Assembly (NCBI GenBank): GCA_964446115.1
Contig: CAYUNE010000043.1
Span: 79,739 to 143,738, forward strand
DNA from: CAYUNE01 sp964446115
GTDB lineage: Bacteria; Desulfobacterota; Desulfobulbia; Desulfobulbales; Desulfobulbaceae
Length of the DNA stretch: 64,000 nucleotides
Direction of reading: 5' to 3'
The stretch's first letter is position 1. Each line of letters starts with the position of its first letter. Shown one piece after another: positions 40,308-50,030 of the stretch. The notes under the pieces are model-generated. The model made no database searches, had not been told where the DNA came from, and saw only the letters and a program-made list of their open reading frames with translations. The translations under genes and the position numbers were made by a program.

Positions 40308-42918
40308 AACGCTCCTTTCCAAGTCGCAACACCTGCGGCAAGGAGATGATATATTCCCGGATTTCATCCCTCACCCGACGATAGATCTCCAGCTGTTCAT
40401 CCTTGTCTTCAACCGATGCCGCCAGTTTCGGGGGATCATCGAACCCCCGGTGAATGATCCGGGTTGCAGCGGGAAAACGGGGACAGCTGCGGTCGGCATG
40501 GCCGCAAACCGTGATAACGTAATCAAAGGAGGAAACCGTTAGATCTTCAATCCGCGTACTGCGCTGATCCTGCATATCGACCCCGGCCTCGGCCATAACT
40601 CCGACAGCCCGGGAGTCAAGACCGTGGGCCTTAATTCCGGCGGAATAGGGAATAAGAAGATCTCCCAGCAGGTGACGGGCCCAGGCCTCGGCCATCTGGC
40701 TGCGGCAGGAGTTCCCGGTGCAGAGAAAAAGAATGGTTGGTCTGGGTGCCGGCGGCCTGATTTCAAAACAGTGATGGATCCGGGGGTTATGCCGAAAATC
40801 ACGATCCAGAGTGCGGCGGCTGATATCACGCACGGAAAATCGCCTCAAGAGACGCTGATCAAGTTTAAACCTGCGGAAGTTGGTGGAAAATATCAGCAAA
40901 CCGTCCCCGTCCGCCAAAAGCCGCATGGCGGCCGTCACCAGATCACGGTGATGGCGCTGGATGTCGAAGACCCGCCTTTTTTTACCGGTATTGGAAAAGG
41001 TGGGCGGATCGAGAAAGATGAGATCATACCCTCCCGGCTTCTGATCCTGCAGCCACCGGCGGCAATCGGCCCGGATGAAGCGGTGTTGCGGTCCGCCGAA
41101 ACCGTTCAGGGCCATATTGGCCCGGGCCCGGGCCAGGTAACGGGCGGAGAGATCGACGGTTGTCGTGGTTTCGGCTCCGCCGTACGCGGCATGGACCGTG
41201 GCCGTGCCGGTATAACCGAAGAGATTGAGAAACCTCCCGCCCTTCGCAGCTGCGCCGATCATTTCCCTGGTTATTCGGTGATCGAGGAAAAGACCGGTAT
41301 CAAGGTAATCGGTAAAGTTGAGCAGAAAACGACAATCGCCCTCCCGGACCTCATGGAGACGCCGACCGCTTCCGAGCCTGCGATACTGTTTCGTCCCCCG
41401 CTGGCGACGCCTGGTCTTGATGAAGATCCTGCTGCGTGGAACGCCCAACACAGCGCGGATCGTTGCAAGTCCATCCCGGAAACGCTTTGCCGCCACTGCC
41501 GGATCAATGGATGGGGGCGCGGCATACTCCTGCACATGCACCCAGCAGCCGTATATATCGACGGCAAAATTATAGTTTGGAATATCGGCATCATAGAGTC
41601 GGAAACAGGAGATGCCGCGCCGGGCGGCCCATGGCAACAGCTGTCGACCCTTCTTCACAAGCCGGTTGGCAAAATCCCTTGTCTCCCCGCCGCCGCCACC
41701 GGAAGTGATTGTCAGTGGTCCCATCGCCTGTCTTTTTGCCGACCTCTCCACGTCCGCGACAAAGAGACGGCATCGCAGGGCGCCGTTGTATAGACGATGG
41801 CTCAGGCTCCAGGTAACCCCGAATTCACCGGCAAAATCCGGCGCAGCGGTTATCACGGCAAAACGCTGTCCGGCAAAACAGGAACGGATCTTCCGGCCCA
41901 GGCAGCGGTAGATGTATTTCACCTCTTGGCTATCGGCCAATCGCCGGCCATAGGGAGGATTAACCAGCACCACACCCCGGCCTCCCGGATTCTCCAGCCG
42001 AGCCAGCTGCCTTTTTTCCACATGAATCCGTCCCTCCAGCCCGGCTCGCCGGATATTGGCCCTGGCCCCGGCAACGGCCCCGCCATCGGCGTCAAAGCCG
42101 ATGAGCCGCACCCTCCGTTGCGGTGTCTGCGGGTTTTCTCCGGCAACAGCCTCCGTAACCACCTGCTGCCATCGCTGCTCGTCATGCCCGCGCCAGCCGG
42201 TAAAGCCGAAAGAACGTCGCCCCAGGCCGGGGGCGGAACCATCAAGGATCAGAGCCGCCTCGATCAAAAGGGTGGCGGAGCCGCACATGGGATCCAGGAG
42301 AAAATCGGGTTCATACCCCAGCCGGTCAAGTGCCAGGTGAACAACCGCGGCAGCCGGGGCCTCCTTGAGAGGAGCCTCGCCGGGAGCAACCCGATAGCCG
42401 CGCCGGTGCAGACTCTCTCCGGAAAAGTCGATGGAGAGGGCAGCCCGGTTTTTGTGAATGTGGAGATGAAGGCGGAGATCAGGCTGCCTCACCTCCACCC
42501 GCGGTCGAGCGCCGCAGCTCAGACGAAATTGATCAACCACCGCATCTTTGACCCGCTGGGCCGCATAGCGGCTGTGGTTGAGCGTCGAGGACGTCAGCGT
42601 GCAGTCGACCGCAAAGGAGGTGGCGGTTCCTTTCCTGAAGTGCAGCCGCCAGTCGATGGCTGCCGCCCCCTGATAGACGGCGTCACCGTCTGATGCGTCG
42701 AACTCGGCGATTGTCAGCAACACACGGGAACCAAAGCGGGAGTGGAGGCAGACACGGTAACCGTCCACCGGCGTGCCGTGCCAGGTAACGGCTCCAGGCA
42801 CGCACCGGGCCGGCCGTCCGGTGAGAGCGGTTACCTCCCCGGCGGTCAGCTGCTCAAGTCCACCGGCGCAGGTAGTGGTGAAGCCAAACTGCTCATCGCT
42901 TGCTTTTTCCCTGCTCAT
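40291..42918 (-). CDS. rlmKL: RlmKL bifunctional 23S rRNA methyltransferase fused to arsenate reductase/LMW phosphatase
   Basis: An 875-residue fusion. Residues 1 to about 725 are a normal-length RlmKL: THUMP-containing N-terminal m2G2445 methyltransferase (LLDPMCGSATLLIEAA, VLVNPPYGRR) and C-terminal m7G2069 methyltransferase (FLNLFGYTGTATVHAA, DLIFLDPPTFS). From 726 a complete low-molecular-weight phosphatase/arsenate reductase domain follows in frame: FLCTGNSCRS gives the CX5R P-loop (Cys733, Arg739). ITVCGHADRSCPRFP supplies the redox pair Cys805 and Cys812 of the thioredoxin-linked ArsC type. I find no usable ATG, GTG or TTG near the junction, so this looks like one polypeptide. Arsenic genes are not nearby. 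Confidence 0.9.
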   Translation of the reverse strand: MSREKASDEQFGFTTTCAGGLEQLTAGEVTALTGRPARCVPGAVTWHGTPVDGYRVCLHSRFGSRVLLTIAEFDASDGDAVYQGAAAIDWRLHFRKGTATSFAVDCTLTSSTLNHSRYAAQRVKDAVVDQFRLSCGARPRVEVRQPDLRLHLHIHKNRAALSIDFSGESLHRRGYRVAPGEAPLKEAPAAAVVHLALDRLGYEPDFLLDPMCGSATLLIEAALILDGSAPGLGRRSFGFTGWRGHDEQRWQQVVTEAVAGENPQTPQRRVRLIGFDADGGAVAGARANIRRAGLEGRIHVEKRQLARLENPGGRGVVLVNPPYGRRLADSQEVKYIYRCLGRKIRSCFAGQRFAVITAAPDFAGEFGVTWSLSHRLYNGALRCRLFVADVERSAKRQAMGPLTITSGGGGGETRDFANRLVKKGRQLLPWAARRGISCFRLYDADIPNYNFAVDIYGCWVHVQEYAAPPSIDPAVAAKRFRDGLATIRAVLGVPRSRIFIKTRRRQRGTKQYRRLGSGRRLHEVREGDCRFLLNFTDYLDTGLFLDHRITREMIGAAAKGGRFLNLFGYTGTATVHAAYGGAETTTTVDLSARYLARARANMALNGFGGPQHRFIRADCRRWLQDQKPGGYDLIFLDPPTFSNTGKKRRVFDIQRHHRDLVTAAMRLLADGDGLLIFSTNFRRFKLDQRLLRRFSVRDISRRTLDRDFRHNPRIHHCFEIRPPAPRPTILFLCTGNSCRSQMAEAWARHLLGDLLIPYSAGIKAHGLDSRAVGVMAEAGVDMQDQRSTRIEDLTVSSFDYVITVCGHADRSCPRFPAATRIIHRGFDDPPKLAASVEDKDEQLEIYRRVRDEIREYIISLPQVLRLGKERYDTDR

Positions 42919-42926
42919 AAAAAATA

Positions 42927-43078
42927 TAAGCGCTCACGGATGGTGCAGATTTGCGGATCTTTCCTGTCCGCTTAAGATAGGCTTTAGCGGACAGGAAAGA
43001 TCCGGGGAAGATGCGGTCCCGTGAGCGCTTACAGCTAAAAGTACATTATACCAACGGATTACATACCCTGTGACCGTT
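42927..43078. repeat. Dispersed structured repeat, copy E
   Basis: Nested perfect inverted repeats: outer TAAGCGCTCACGG (42927-42939) / CCGTGAGCGCTTA (43019-43031), inner 18-bp stem (42955-42972 / 42986-43003) around a 13-base loop. The right module carries GATTACATACCCTGTGACCGTTTAC as in the other copies. Both arms differ from copies A-C yet still pair, which is compensatory change. It starts 8 bases upstream of the rlmKL start codon. Confidence 0.75.
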
Positions 43079-43085
43079 TACATGA

Positions 43086-44249
43086 TCAGTTTATATCGCC
43101 AAGCCCCTGCGCCTGTTCAATCCACTGGGTAACGGCATGGGCATCGGGCAGATAATATCCGGGGAAGAGGTGATCCTCATCGTTGATCTCCTTCATCTTC
43201 TCGGCAAGGGCGATGGCGTTCACCCGCCGCAGATCCCGTACCGATTGAATACCGGCGGCGGTCAGCAGTTCGGCGTACTGGCCACCGATTCCCTGGACCC
43301 GCATGAGGTCGGCCCGGCTTACCCAGTTGCGCACCCGGGCGCCTTCGACACCGAGTTTTTCGGATATCTCCCTGCGGCTTCCGGCATCACCGCACCGTTT
43401 GATCAATTCCATGGTGCCGCCGATTCCCATTTCCCTGAGCCGCTTGGCATATTCCGTTCCGATTCCCTCAATTTCGCCGATATCGTAGTCCTCCTGATTA
43501 TCCGGGAAGCTGGCGATGAACTTCTTTACCTTGGTCTCGGAGCGCAACGCCTTCTCCTTGAAGCGTTCATGTCGCCTTTTGAGATCCTTGCGCTGCTTTT
43601 CAAGGTCGCGGATACGGGCCTGGGCGTTTTTCTCGATATCCTTGAGCTTCAGCTGCAGGCCGTCGCGTTCCAGCTGAACGGCGGTGAGGCTGTTTTTGAT
43701 GGTGGTGGTCTCATTCTCCACCCTCTCGACGGCCTCGTCCCTCTCCTTTCTCAATTCAGCGCATTTCGCCTGCAGTTTTTTGATCTCCTCTTCCAGGGAT
43801 TCACGCCGCTGCCGTTCACTTTTCAGGGAGCCGTCAACATCGGTAAGGCGGGCCTGGGCCTCGTCCCGCTCGCTTTCAAGGGCCGCGAACATGTTTTTCC
43901 AGTTACTCTCCTGGGTCTTTGATTTCAGCGCCAGGGCATTATGCTCGGTCTCCAGGTCATTGAGGCGTGATTTCCAGTTTTTTTCGGTCTCATCGAGCTT
44001 TTTGCGGACCTCATCCCGTTCCTTTGCCACCAGTTCCATCTTGGCCTGGAAGCTGTTTTCCTGCTCTTCCAGTTTACCGGCAAACTCCTTTTTTTGGTCC
44101 TTGAGCTCATCATACTTTGTCTTCCACCGGTTTTTCTCGCGCTTGATCAACCGGGCACAGCCGATACTCTTGAGCCACCAGCCGATAATCATGCCGAGAA
44201 TGGCCGCTGCAACCAGACAGAGGGCTATCTGAGTGATTAAGTATTGCAT
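43086..44249 (-). CDS. Membrane-anchored coiled-coil protein with DUF4332-like HhH domain
   Basis: A 387-residue protein: N-terminal membrane helix (LITQIALCLVAAAILGMIIGWWL), about 220 residues of charged coiled coil, then a helix-hairpin-helix pair of the DUF4332 kind (IGEIEGIGTEYAKRLREMGIGGTMELI, ADLMRVQGIGGQYAELLTAAGIQSVRDL). HhH units of this type often bind nucleic acid or mediate protein contacts, but their function in DUF4332 is unknown. It starts 2 bases after the stop of the BON-OmpA gene, so the two are one operon and may act together at the envelope. Confidence 0.75.
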   Translation of the reverse strand: MQYLITQIALCLVAAAILGMIIGWWLKSIGCARLIKREKNRWKTKYDELKDQKKEFAGKLEEQENSFQAKMELVAKERDEVRKKLDETEKNWKSRLNDLETEHNALALKSKTQESNWKNMFAALESERDEAQARLTDVDGSLKSERQRRESLEEEIKKLQAKCAELRKERDEAVERVENETTTIKNSLTAVQLERDGLQLKLKDIEKNAQARIRDLEKQRKDLKRRHERFKEKALRSETKVKKFIASFPDNQEDYDIGEIEGIGTEYAKRLREMGIGGTMELIKRCGDAGSRREISEKLGVEGARVRNWVSRADLMRVQGIGGQYAELLTAAGIQSVRDLRRVNAIALAEKMKEINDEDHLFPGYYLPDAHAVTQWIEQAQGLGDIN

Positions 44250-44251
44250 GC

Positions 44252-45766
44252 TTATCTCCTCCCCACTTTAAATTCAATGCGCCGATTCTTCGCCTGTCCC
44301 TGCTCCGTGTCATTTTCCGCCACCGGGCGTGTTTCACCGTAGCCCACGGCATGCAACCTATCAGCCGGTACACCTTTTTTGACAAGATAGTCAACCACCG
44401 AAGCGGCCCGGTCGGAACTCAGCTTCATATTGGAACGATCATCACCGCGACTGTCGGTATGACCACCGACCTCAACATCGACCTCCCGGCACTCCTTGAA
44501 TATCTCAGCCAATCGATCAAGGGTCCCGAAGCTCTCCGGCAGAATACGGGAACTGGCACTGTTAAAGAGAATAGTGGTCCCGGACAGTACCCGGTTAAAG
44601 CGTTGCTGACAGAGTTCAAGCAGCCTTTCTTTGTCGACGACGCCGATCTCGACGGTGGGGTCGACTCCTTCGGGCAGAGCAGCCGAGAAGGACTCCTCGA
44701 ATGCCTTTTTCGCCTCTTCGCTCAACAGCGTGCCTTTCACCTCCACCTTGTCGCCCACCAGGGAGACGGCGGCCTCGTCAAAACCACCGAGATGGTCCGC
44801 AAGCAGATCCATCACTCCGCTCCAGCAGTCGGGAGCCCCTGCGGTAATTTCCAGTTGATCCCTGACGTTATCCGCTCCAAAGCGGGCCTTGAAACTGTTG
44901 AGCAGGCGGAGCTGGGCATCTTCATCGGGTACCATGCCACTGACAACGACCTGACGGTCACGGATCTCCACCCGGGTCGCGTATGGCGGTTTCTCCTCAG
45001 CCTGCGGCTCCACCACCGCCTGGGCGTCCACCTGTTGTTCCTCCTGCGGAGGTTGGGCCTGAGCCTGCGGCTCTGCTTCAGGTTCGGCAACAGGAGCGGA
45101 ATCCTTGATCACCGTCTCGATCTCATAGATAACCTTGAAGTTCTCCGGCAAGGCCTCACTGATCTTTTTGCGCACCTCATCGCGGATCTCCGGCGATCTC
45201 ACCCGGCCGTTGACCCGAAGCTCGGCATCCACCGTCTCAATACGCGCGGTTTCAAATTTTTCCACCTGGGTGAGAACGGCAGCCATGGCCCGCCGCCAAT
45301 TTTCCGGAGTGCCCTTGGCAAATTCCAGTTCATCCCGCACCCCTTCTCCTCCGAATCTATCCCGTGCTTCACCCACAAGCCAGGCACGGGATTCCTCATC
45401 GGGGACCACGCCCGTCAACACCAGGCTCCCCTCTTCGCGGGTGATCACCGTGCGGTAGGGGCTGGCAACCGGTTCCTCCACAGGTTCCGAAATCTTCAGG
45501 CGATTGTCAACACTGTTCACCCCCCGGACGCTCGCAGCCGTGTCTTCAGCCAGTTTCCGGGTATCCACATCCGGAGCGATTCCCTCCAGCAGGACATCCC
45601 GGCCATCCACCCGCACCTTGGCGAACTGGAAGTTGCTTTCAGCAAGGGCCCCGGTGGTGCGCTTGGCAATGTCTTCCTGGATCAATGGAACCTTGTAACG
45701 GGAACAGAAAAAAATGAGGAGAGCCAACGCCATAGCTCCCAGGAGAAAAACGAGGGTCCTGCCCAT
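44252..45766 (-). CDS. BON-domain/OmpA-family envelope protein
   Basis: A 504-residue protein with an N-terminal anchor or signal helix (TLVFLLGAMALALLIFFCS). Several BON-like units follow (KVRVDGRDVLLEGIAPDVDTRKL; TVITREEGSLVLTGVVPDEESR; VEIRDRQVVVSGMVPDEDAQ; VSLVGDKVEVKGTLLSEEA), separated by a Pro/Glu/Gln-rich linker at about 230-262. The C-terminal 130 residues are an OmpA peptidoglycan-binding domain (TILFNSASSRILPES, GGHTDSRGDDRSNMKLSSDRA, NRRIEFKV). The arrangement recalls mycobacterial ArfA. It probably ties the membrane to peptidoglycan. Co-transcribed with the coiled-coil HhH protein. The 236-base gap upstream (45767-46002) shows nothing besides an RBS-like AAGGGAGG. Confidence 0.85.
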   Translation of the reverse strand: MGRTLVFLLGAMALALLIFFCSRYKVPLIQEDIAKRTTGALAESNFQFAKVRVDGRDVLLEGIAPDVDTRKLAEDTAASVRGVNSVDNRLKISEPVEEPVASPYRTVITREEGSLVLTGVVPDEESRAWLVGEARDRFGGEGVRDELEFAKGTPENWRRAMAAVLTQVEKFETARIETVDAELRVNGRVRSPEIRDEVRKKISEALPENFKVIYEIETVIKDSAPVAEPEAEPQAQAQPPQEEQQVDAQAVVEPQAEEKPPYATRVEIRDRQVVVSGMVPDEDAQLRLLNSFKARFGADNVRDQLEITAGAPDCWSGVMDLLADHLGGFDEAAVSLVGDKVEVKGTLLSEEAKKAFEESFSAALPEGVDPTVEIGVVDKERLLELCQQRFNRVLSGTTILFNSASSRILPESFGTLDRLAEIFKECREVDVEVGGHTDSRGDDRSNMKLSSDRAASVVDYLVKKGVPADRLHAVGYGETRPVAENDTEQGQAKNRRIEFKVGRR

Positions 45767-46002
45767 ACCACACCTCCCTTAAACGTGGAAAGAGATACCG
45801 GGTTGCCGCTCCAGATAAATGGACCGACTGCGGATTCACGCATGCTGCCTTGATAATCTATCTACAAGCAGCTGTTGTATTTTGCAAGATTTTTAAACAA
45901 ATCAACAAGAAGCCCCGATTTTTCCATATTGCCGGAATAAAAGTCCGGCAAATGAACGCTCCTGCGAACCTGGCAGACGCATGGCCGGAAACCGCTACTG
46001 TC

Positions 46003-47202
46003 CTACTGCAGCTCTTCCAGTACCGCGGTCAACGCCTCGATGAGCATTCCGATATCCTCCGGCTCGACGATGAGCGGCGGGATAAACCGCAACACCCGAC
46101 CACCGGCGAAGTTGATGAGGACCCCGCGTTCAAAGAGCCGGTTCACGATCTCCTGACCACGTTCAATTCCGGCGGGCGTCAGCACCAGACCCTGAATCAG
46201 TCCCAGCCCCCTGGTGCCCGAGGCGATTCCGGGAAACCGCCTGGCGGTTCGTTGCAGCCCCTGGGTGAGAAGGTGCTCTTTTGCACGCACCCCGTCAAAA
46301 AAGCCGTCGGCAAGCATGGTTTTCAGTACCACCACGCCGGCGGCCGCGGCCACGGGGTTGCCGCCGAAGGTCGAGGCATGGCTGCCCACGGAAAAAGCGG
46401 CGGCGATTTTATCGCTGGTGAGCATGGCCCCGATGGGCAGGCCGTTGCCCAGCGCCTTGGCAAGGGTCATAATATCAGGGATCACCCCCAGCTGTTCATA
46501 GGCAAAGAGGGTGCCGGTACGGCCCATGCCTGTCTGCACCTCGTCAAAGATAAGCAGCAAGTCGTGCCGGTCACACAGCTCCCTGATCTTCTGAAGATAG
46601 ACACGGTCAAGGGGGCGGACGCCACTTTCCCCCTGCAGGGGTTCGCAGAAAATCGCACAGGTTCTGTCGCTGATCAGTCCCTCCAGGTGCCGGAGATCCC
46701 CGAATTCGGCGTGCACGAAACCCTGGGGCAGAGGTTCGAAACCCTCATGAAATTTGGGCTGTCCGGTGGCGGCAACCGTGGCCAGGGTCCGGCCATGGAA
46801 GGAACCGGTCAGGGAGATCACCTCGTAACGATCCGGACCGGAATGGATACGGGCCAGCTTCAGGGCCGCTTCGTTGGCCTCGGCCCCGCTGTTTGCCAGA
46901 AAAACACGGTCGGCAAAGGAGTGTTGGGTGAGCAGCCGGGCCAGTTCCGTCTGCGGCTCGGTGTAGAAGAGGTTGGAGACATGCACCAGTTTTCCCGCCT
47001 GCTCGCATATCGCCCGGGTCACCTCAGGATGGCAGTGTCCCAAGGCACAGACCGCGATACCGGAGAGAAAATCGAGGTACTCCTTGCCATCCGCATCCCA
47101 TAAACGGCACCCCTCGCCCCGGACCATCATTGCCGGAAACCGGCTGTATGTTTGGATAAACACCTGATCACTCCTTGCCATCAAATCCGCGCCGACACTC
47201 AT
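46003..47202 (-). CDS. argD: Acetylornithine aminotransferase
   Basis: A 399-residue class III PLP aminotransferase for N-acetylglutamate semialdehyde to N-acetylornithine in arginine synthesis. Visible are FANSGAEANEAALKLAR, LLLIFDEVQTGMGRTG (PLP Asp), and the Schiff-base Lys in TLAKALGNGLPIG. The start overlaps the argB stop by 4 bases (ATGA), with GGAG upstream; a second Met at 47181 is possible. ArgD of this class may also serve lysine synthesis as succinyl-diaminopimelate aminotransferase. Confidence 0.95.
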   Translation of the reverse strand: MSVGADLMARSDQVFIQTYSRFPAMMVRGEGCRLWDADGKEYLDFLSGIAVCALGHCHPEVTRAICEQAGKLVHVSNLFYTEPQTELARLLTQHSFADRVFLANSGAEANEAALKLARIHSGPDRYEVISLTGSFHGRTLATVAATGQPKFHEGFEPLPQGFVHAEFGDLRHLEGLISDRTCAIFCEPLQGESGVRPLDRVYLQKIRELCDRHDLLLIFDEVQTGMGRTGTLFAYEQLGVIPDIMTLAKALGNGLPIGAMLTSDKIAAAFSVGSHASTFGGNPVAAAAGVVVLKTMLADGFFDGVRAKEHLLTQGLQRTARRFPGIASGTRGLGLIQGLVLTPAGIERGQEIVNRLFERGVLINFAGGRVLRFIPPLIVEPEDIGMLIEALTAVLEELQ

Positions 47203-48083
47203 TTGACAATCTCCGTACCAATTCCCTTATGGGTGAAAATTTCGAGTAAAATAGCGTGCTCCCTGCGCCCGTCGACAATATGGGCCTTTTCCACTCCCCC
47301 CCGCAGTGCCGAACGGCAGCAACCGATCTTGGGAATCATCCCTCCACGGATAACTCCGGAGTCGATGAGGCTGTCGATCTGTCCCTCCTGGATGGTGGAG
47401 ATCAGCTCGCCCACCTCATTGAGCACCCCTTCGACATCGGTGAGGAGGATGAGCTTGGCAGCGCCCAGCCTGGCGGCAATTGCCCCGGCCACCAGATCGG
47501 CATTGATGTTGAAGGCCCGGCCGTCGTCTCCCACGCCCACCGGCGCGATGACCGGAATAAAATCCTTGGCGTCCAGGGTTTCGAGAATTTCAGGATTGAT
47601 GCGGGTGACCTTGCCCACCCGGCCGAGATCAATGAGCTCCGGCGGTCGAGCGGCCCCGGTGGATTCCGCCTGCATGGTCATCTTGCAGGCCTGAACCAGA
47701 TCGCCGTCCCGCCCGGAAAGACCCACGGCCTTTCCGCCGCAATGGTTGATGAGCCCAACGATTTCCTTGTTGACCTTGCCCACAAGCACCATTTCCACCA
47801 CATCCATGGTTTCACCGTCGGTGACTCGCATCCCCTGAATATAGTTGGATTTGATCCGCATCTTCTCCAGAAAGAGATTGATCTGCGGCCCGCCGCCATG
47901 GACAATGACCGGGTTGATGCCGATATATTTCATGAGGATGACATCAAGGGCGAACTTCTTCTTGAGTTCCTCGTCCACCATGGCGTGCCCGCCATATTTG
48001 ATCACCAGGGTCCGATTCTTGAACTCCCGAATATAGGGAAGCGACTCGATGAGCACCTTGGCCTTTTCCATACTCTTCTGCAT
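47199..48083 (-). CDS. argB: Acetylglutamate kinase
   Basis: A 294-residue amino acid kinase phosphorylating N-acetylglutamate. The start at 48083 has AGGTGG at good spacing. Motifs: LVIKYGGHAM (phosphate loop), NPVIVHGGGPQIN, VGLSGRDGDLVQA, and ADLVAGAIAARLGAAKLILLTDVEGV. The N-terminal helix AKVLIESLPYIREF is present, as in arginine-sensitive hexameric forms, so feedback inhibition is possible. Forms an operon argB-argD. A short fragment of the dispersed repeat (48161-48186) lies just upstream. Confidence 0.95.
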   Translation of the reverse strand: MQKSMEKAKVLIESLPYIREFKNRTLVIKYGGHAMVDEELKKKFALDVILMKYIGINPVIVHGGGPQINLFLEKMRIKSNYIQGMRVTDGETMDVVEMVLVGKVNKEIVGLINHCGGKAVGLSGRDGDLVQACKMTMQAESTGAARPPELIDLGRVGKVTRINPEILETLDAKDFIPVIAPVGVGDDGRAFNINADLVAGAIAARLGAAKLILLTDVEGVLNEVGELISTIQEGQIDSLIDSGVIRGGMIPKIGCCRSALRGGVEKAHIVDGRREHAILLEIFTHKGIGTEIVK

Positions 48084-48188
48084 ACACCACCTGTTGTTGA
48101 TTTGATCCGGATCTCTTCCAGCCGCCATAGCCCCACTATACGGCTAAAAGAGATCGTTTATCGGTGCCTGTGAACAATTACGGGCATA

Positions 48189-50030
48189 TTACCGTGCCCC
48201 CTTTCGGGTGTAAACCCGTTCTTTTCCCCATAATCGGACGGCCAGGCCGGAGTGTCGCCTCACCCGCCGCCCTATGGCCGTCTCCATCAGCTGTCGCGGT
48301 GCCCATATTTCCAGTGCCTTTCTGGCACGGGTGATACCGGTGTAAATCAGTTCCGCGGAGAGAATTTCACTGTCGGCCAGAGGAAGGACCAGGATCACCC
48401 TTTCAAATTCCGATCCCTGGGACTTGTGTACCGTGACCGCGTAGGCGGTTTCATGCTCCGGTAAGCGCGTCGGCGCAATGGAACGCAGGCCGCCGGAGGG
48501 CTCCGGAAACCAGGCCCGCGGCCGGCCCTGTTCATCGGGCCAGACAATGCCGATATCACCGTTGAACAGACCCAGGCCATGATGGTTCGCGGTGATGAGC
48601 AGCGGCCGGCCCCGATACCAGCGATGTGCATCCCGGATCAGACCGCGCCGCCGCAGGGCCGCTTCCACCATGCCGTTCATGCCAGCCACGCCGTAAGGTC
48701 CCTCCCGCAGGGCGCAGAGCACCCGTTGCCTTTCCAGAATGGCGAGGGCGTCATGGGGTCCGGCGGCATCCAGGGAAGCGGCGAAACCGGGGGCTACCCT
48801 CGCTTCCACCAAGGCTGCCAGTTCGGAGTCTCGGGGCGAGAAAAAATTCAGATCATCATAACCGCCTTGCATCACCCGTTGCAGGGCGGCCCGATTTCCG
48901 CTGTTGACGGCTGCGGCCAGACGACCGATGCCGCTCTTCTTATGGAAACGGTAGCTCTTCTCAAGCAGAAGAAGCGAATCGTTGAAACCGGCAGCCTCTT
49001 CAATGTTCAACGCATTTCCCGTCAGCGCTTCCAGGCGGGCTGCCGGGGCTTGGGACCAGCCGTTGCCGGCACCGGAACAGAGATCGGCAAAGAGGCTCCC
49101 GGCCTCCACCGAGGCCAGCTGGTCGCGGTCTCCCAGCAGTATGAGACGGCACCGGGGCGGCAAGGCGGAGAGCAGGCGGGCCATGAGGGGAATATCGATC
49201 ATCGAGGCCTCATCCACCACCAGCAGGTCCAGGGGCAGGGGGTTGTCGCTGTTACGGCGAAAACGCCCGCCGGGCCGAACTCCCAGCAGCCGGTGCAGGG
49301 TCGAGGCATGCCCGGGAATGGTCGCCGTCGATTCCCATCCACCGGGCAACCGCTCCCCGGCGGCGCGGATGGATTGGGAGAGTCGGGCCGCCGCCTTGCC
49401 GGTGGGGGCGGCCATGGCGATACGCAGGGGTGGATCCGCCAATGTCGTGAGAATGGCGAGAATACGGGCAACAGTATAGGTTTTGCCGGTTCCCGGTCCG
49501 CCGGAGATAATGAGGAGCTGTTTGCAGAGGGCGGCGGCAGCCGCTGTTTTCTGCTGATTTCCGTGATCACTGCCGGGGAAGATCATCTCCAGCAGCTTTG
49601 CGGCCCGTTCCGTCTCAACGGGCAACAAAGGGGCAGAGCGGCGCAGGAGGTCATCGGCAATGATCTTTTCATAGCTGAAAAAGCGGTGCAGGTAGAGCCG
49701 GTTGTCTTCATCGAGGATCAGCGGCTGCCGCCGGCCCGGGGTTCCGACAACGCCGGAAGACAGCAGCTGCCGCCGCAGGGACGACGCATCCGGTAACCGC
49801 AGCGCCTCGTCTTCGGATGCCGGAAAGACCTCCTTACCGGTCACCTCCTCCAGGGGAAGACAGATATGGCCGCCTCCCGCGGCCCGGCTGACTAAAGCGG
49901 CGACAACCGGTAAAAAAGGCGACATGGTGCCGGCCAGTCTGTCGAGAAAGAGGGCGAAACGGTAATCGATCTCACGGATCATCCCCGCTGCCGCCGCTCT
50001 TTCCAGGTGGTTCCGCACCTCCATCTTCAC
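48189..50030 (-). CDS. recD: Exodeoxyribonuclease V alpha subunit
   Basis: A 613-residue SF1B 5'-3' helicase: N-terminal domain, Walker A ISGGPGTGKTYTVARIL near residue 172, DEASMIDIPLMARLL (motif II), LLGDRDQLASVEAGSLFADL (motif III), and the C-terminal VTVHKSQGSEFERVILVLP and ITRARKALEIW. The length matches E. coli RecD. It works with RecB and RecC in double-strand break processing and degradation of foreign linear DNA. Its start overlaps the recB stop by 4 bases. Confidence 0.95.
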   Translation of the reverse strand: MKMEVRNHLERAAAAGMIREIDYRFALFLDRLAGTMSPFLPVVAALVSRAAGGGHICLPLEEVTGKEVFPASEDEALRLPDASSLRRQLLSSGVVGTPGRRQPLILDEDNRLYLHRFFSYEKIIADDLLRRSAPLLPVETERAAKLLEMIFPGSDHGNQQKTAAAAALCKQLLIISGGPGTGKTYTVARILAILTTLADPPLRIAMAAPTGKAAARLSQSIRAAGERLPGGWESTATIPGHASTLHRLLGVRPGGRFRRNSDNPLPLDLLVVDEASMIDIPLMARLLSALPPRCRLILLGDRDQLASVEAGSLFADLCSGAGNGWSQAPAARLEALTGNALNIEEAAGFNDSLLLLEKSYRFHKKSGIGRLAAAVNSGNRAALQRVMQGGYDDLNFFSPRDSELAALVEARVAPGFAASLDAAGPHDALAILERQRVLCALREGPYGVAGMNGMVEAALRRRGLIRDAHRWYRGRPLLITANHHGLGLFNGDIGIVWPDEQGRPRAWFPEPSGGLRSIAPTRLPEHETAYAVTVHKSQGSEFERVILVLPLADSEILSAELIYTGITRARKALEIWAPRQLMETAIGRRVRRHSGLAVRLWGKERVYTRKGAR

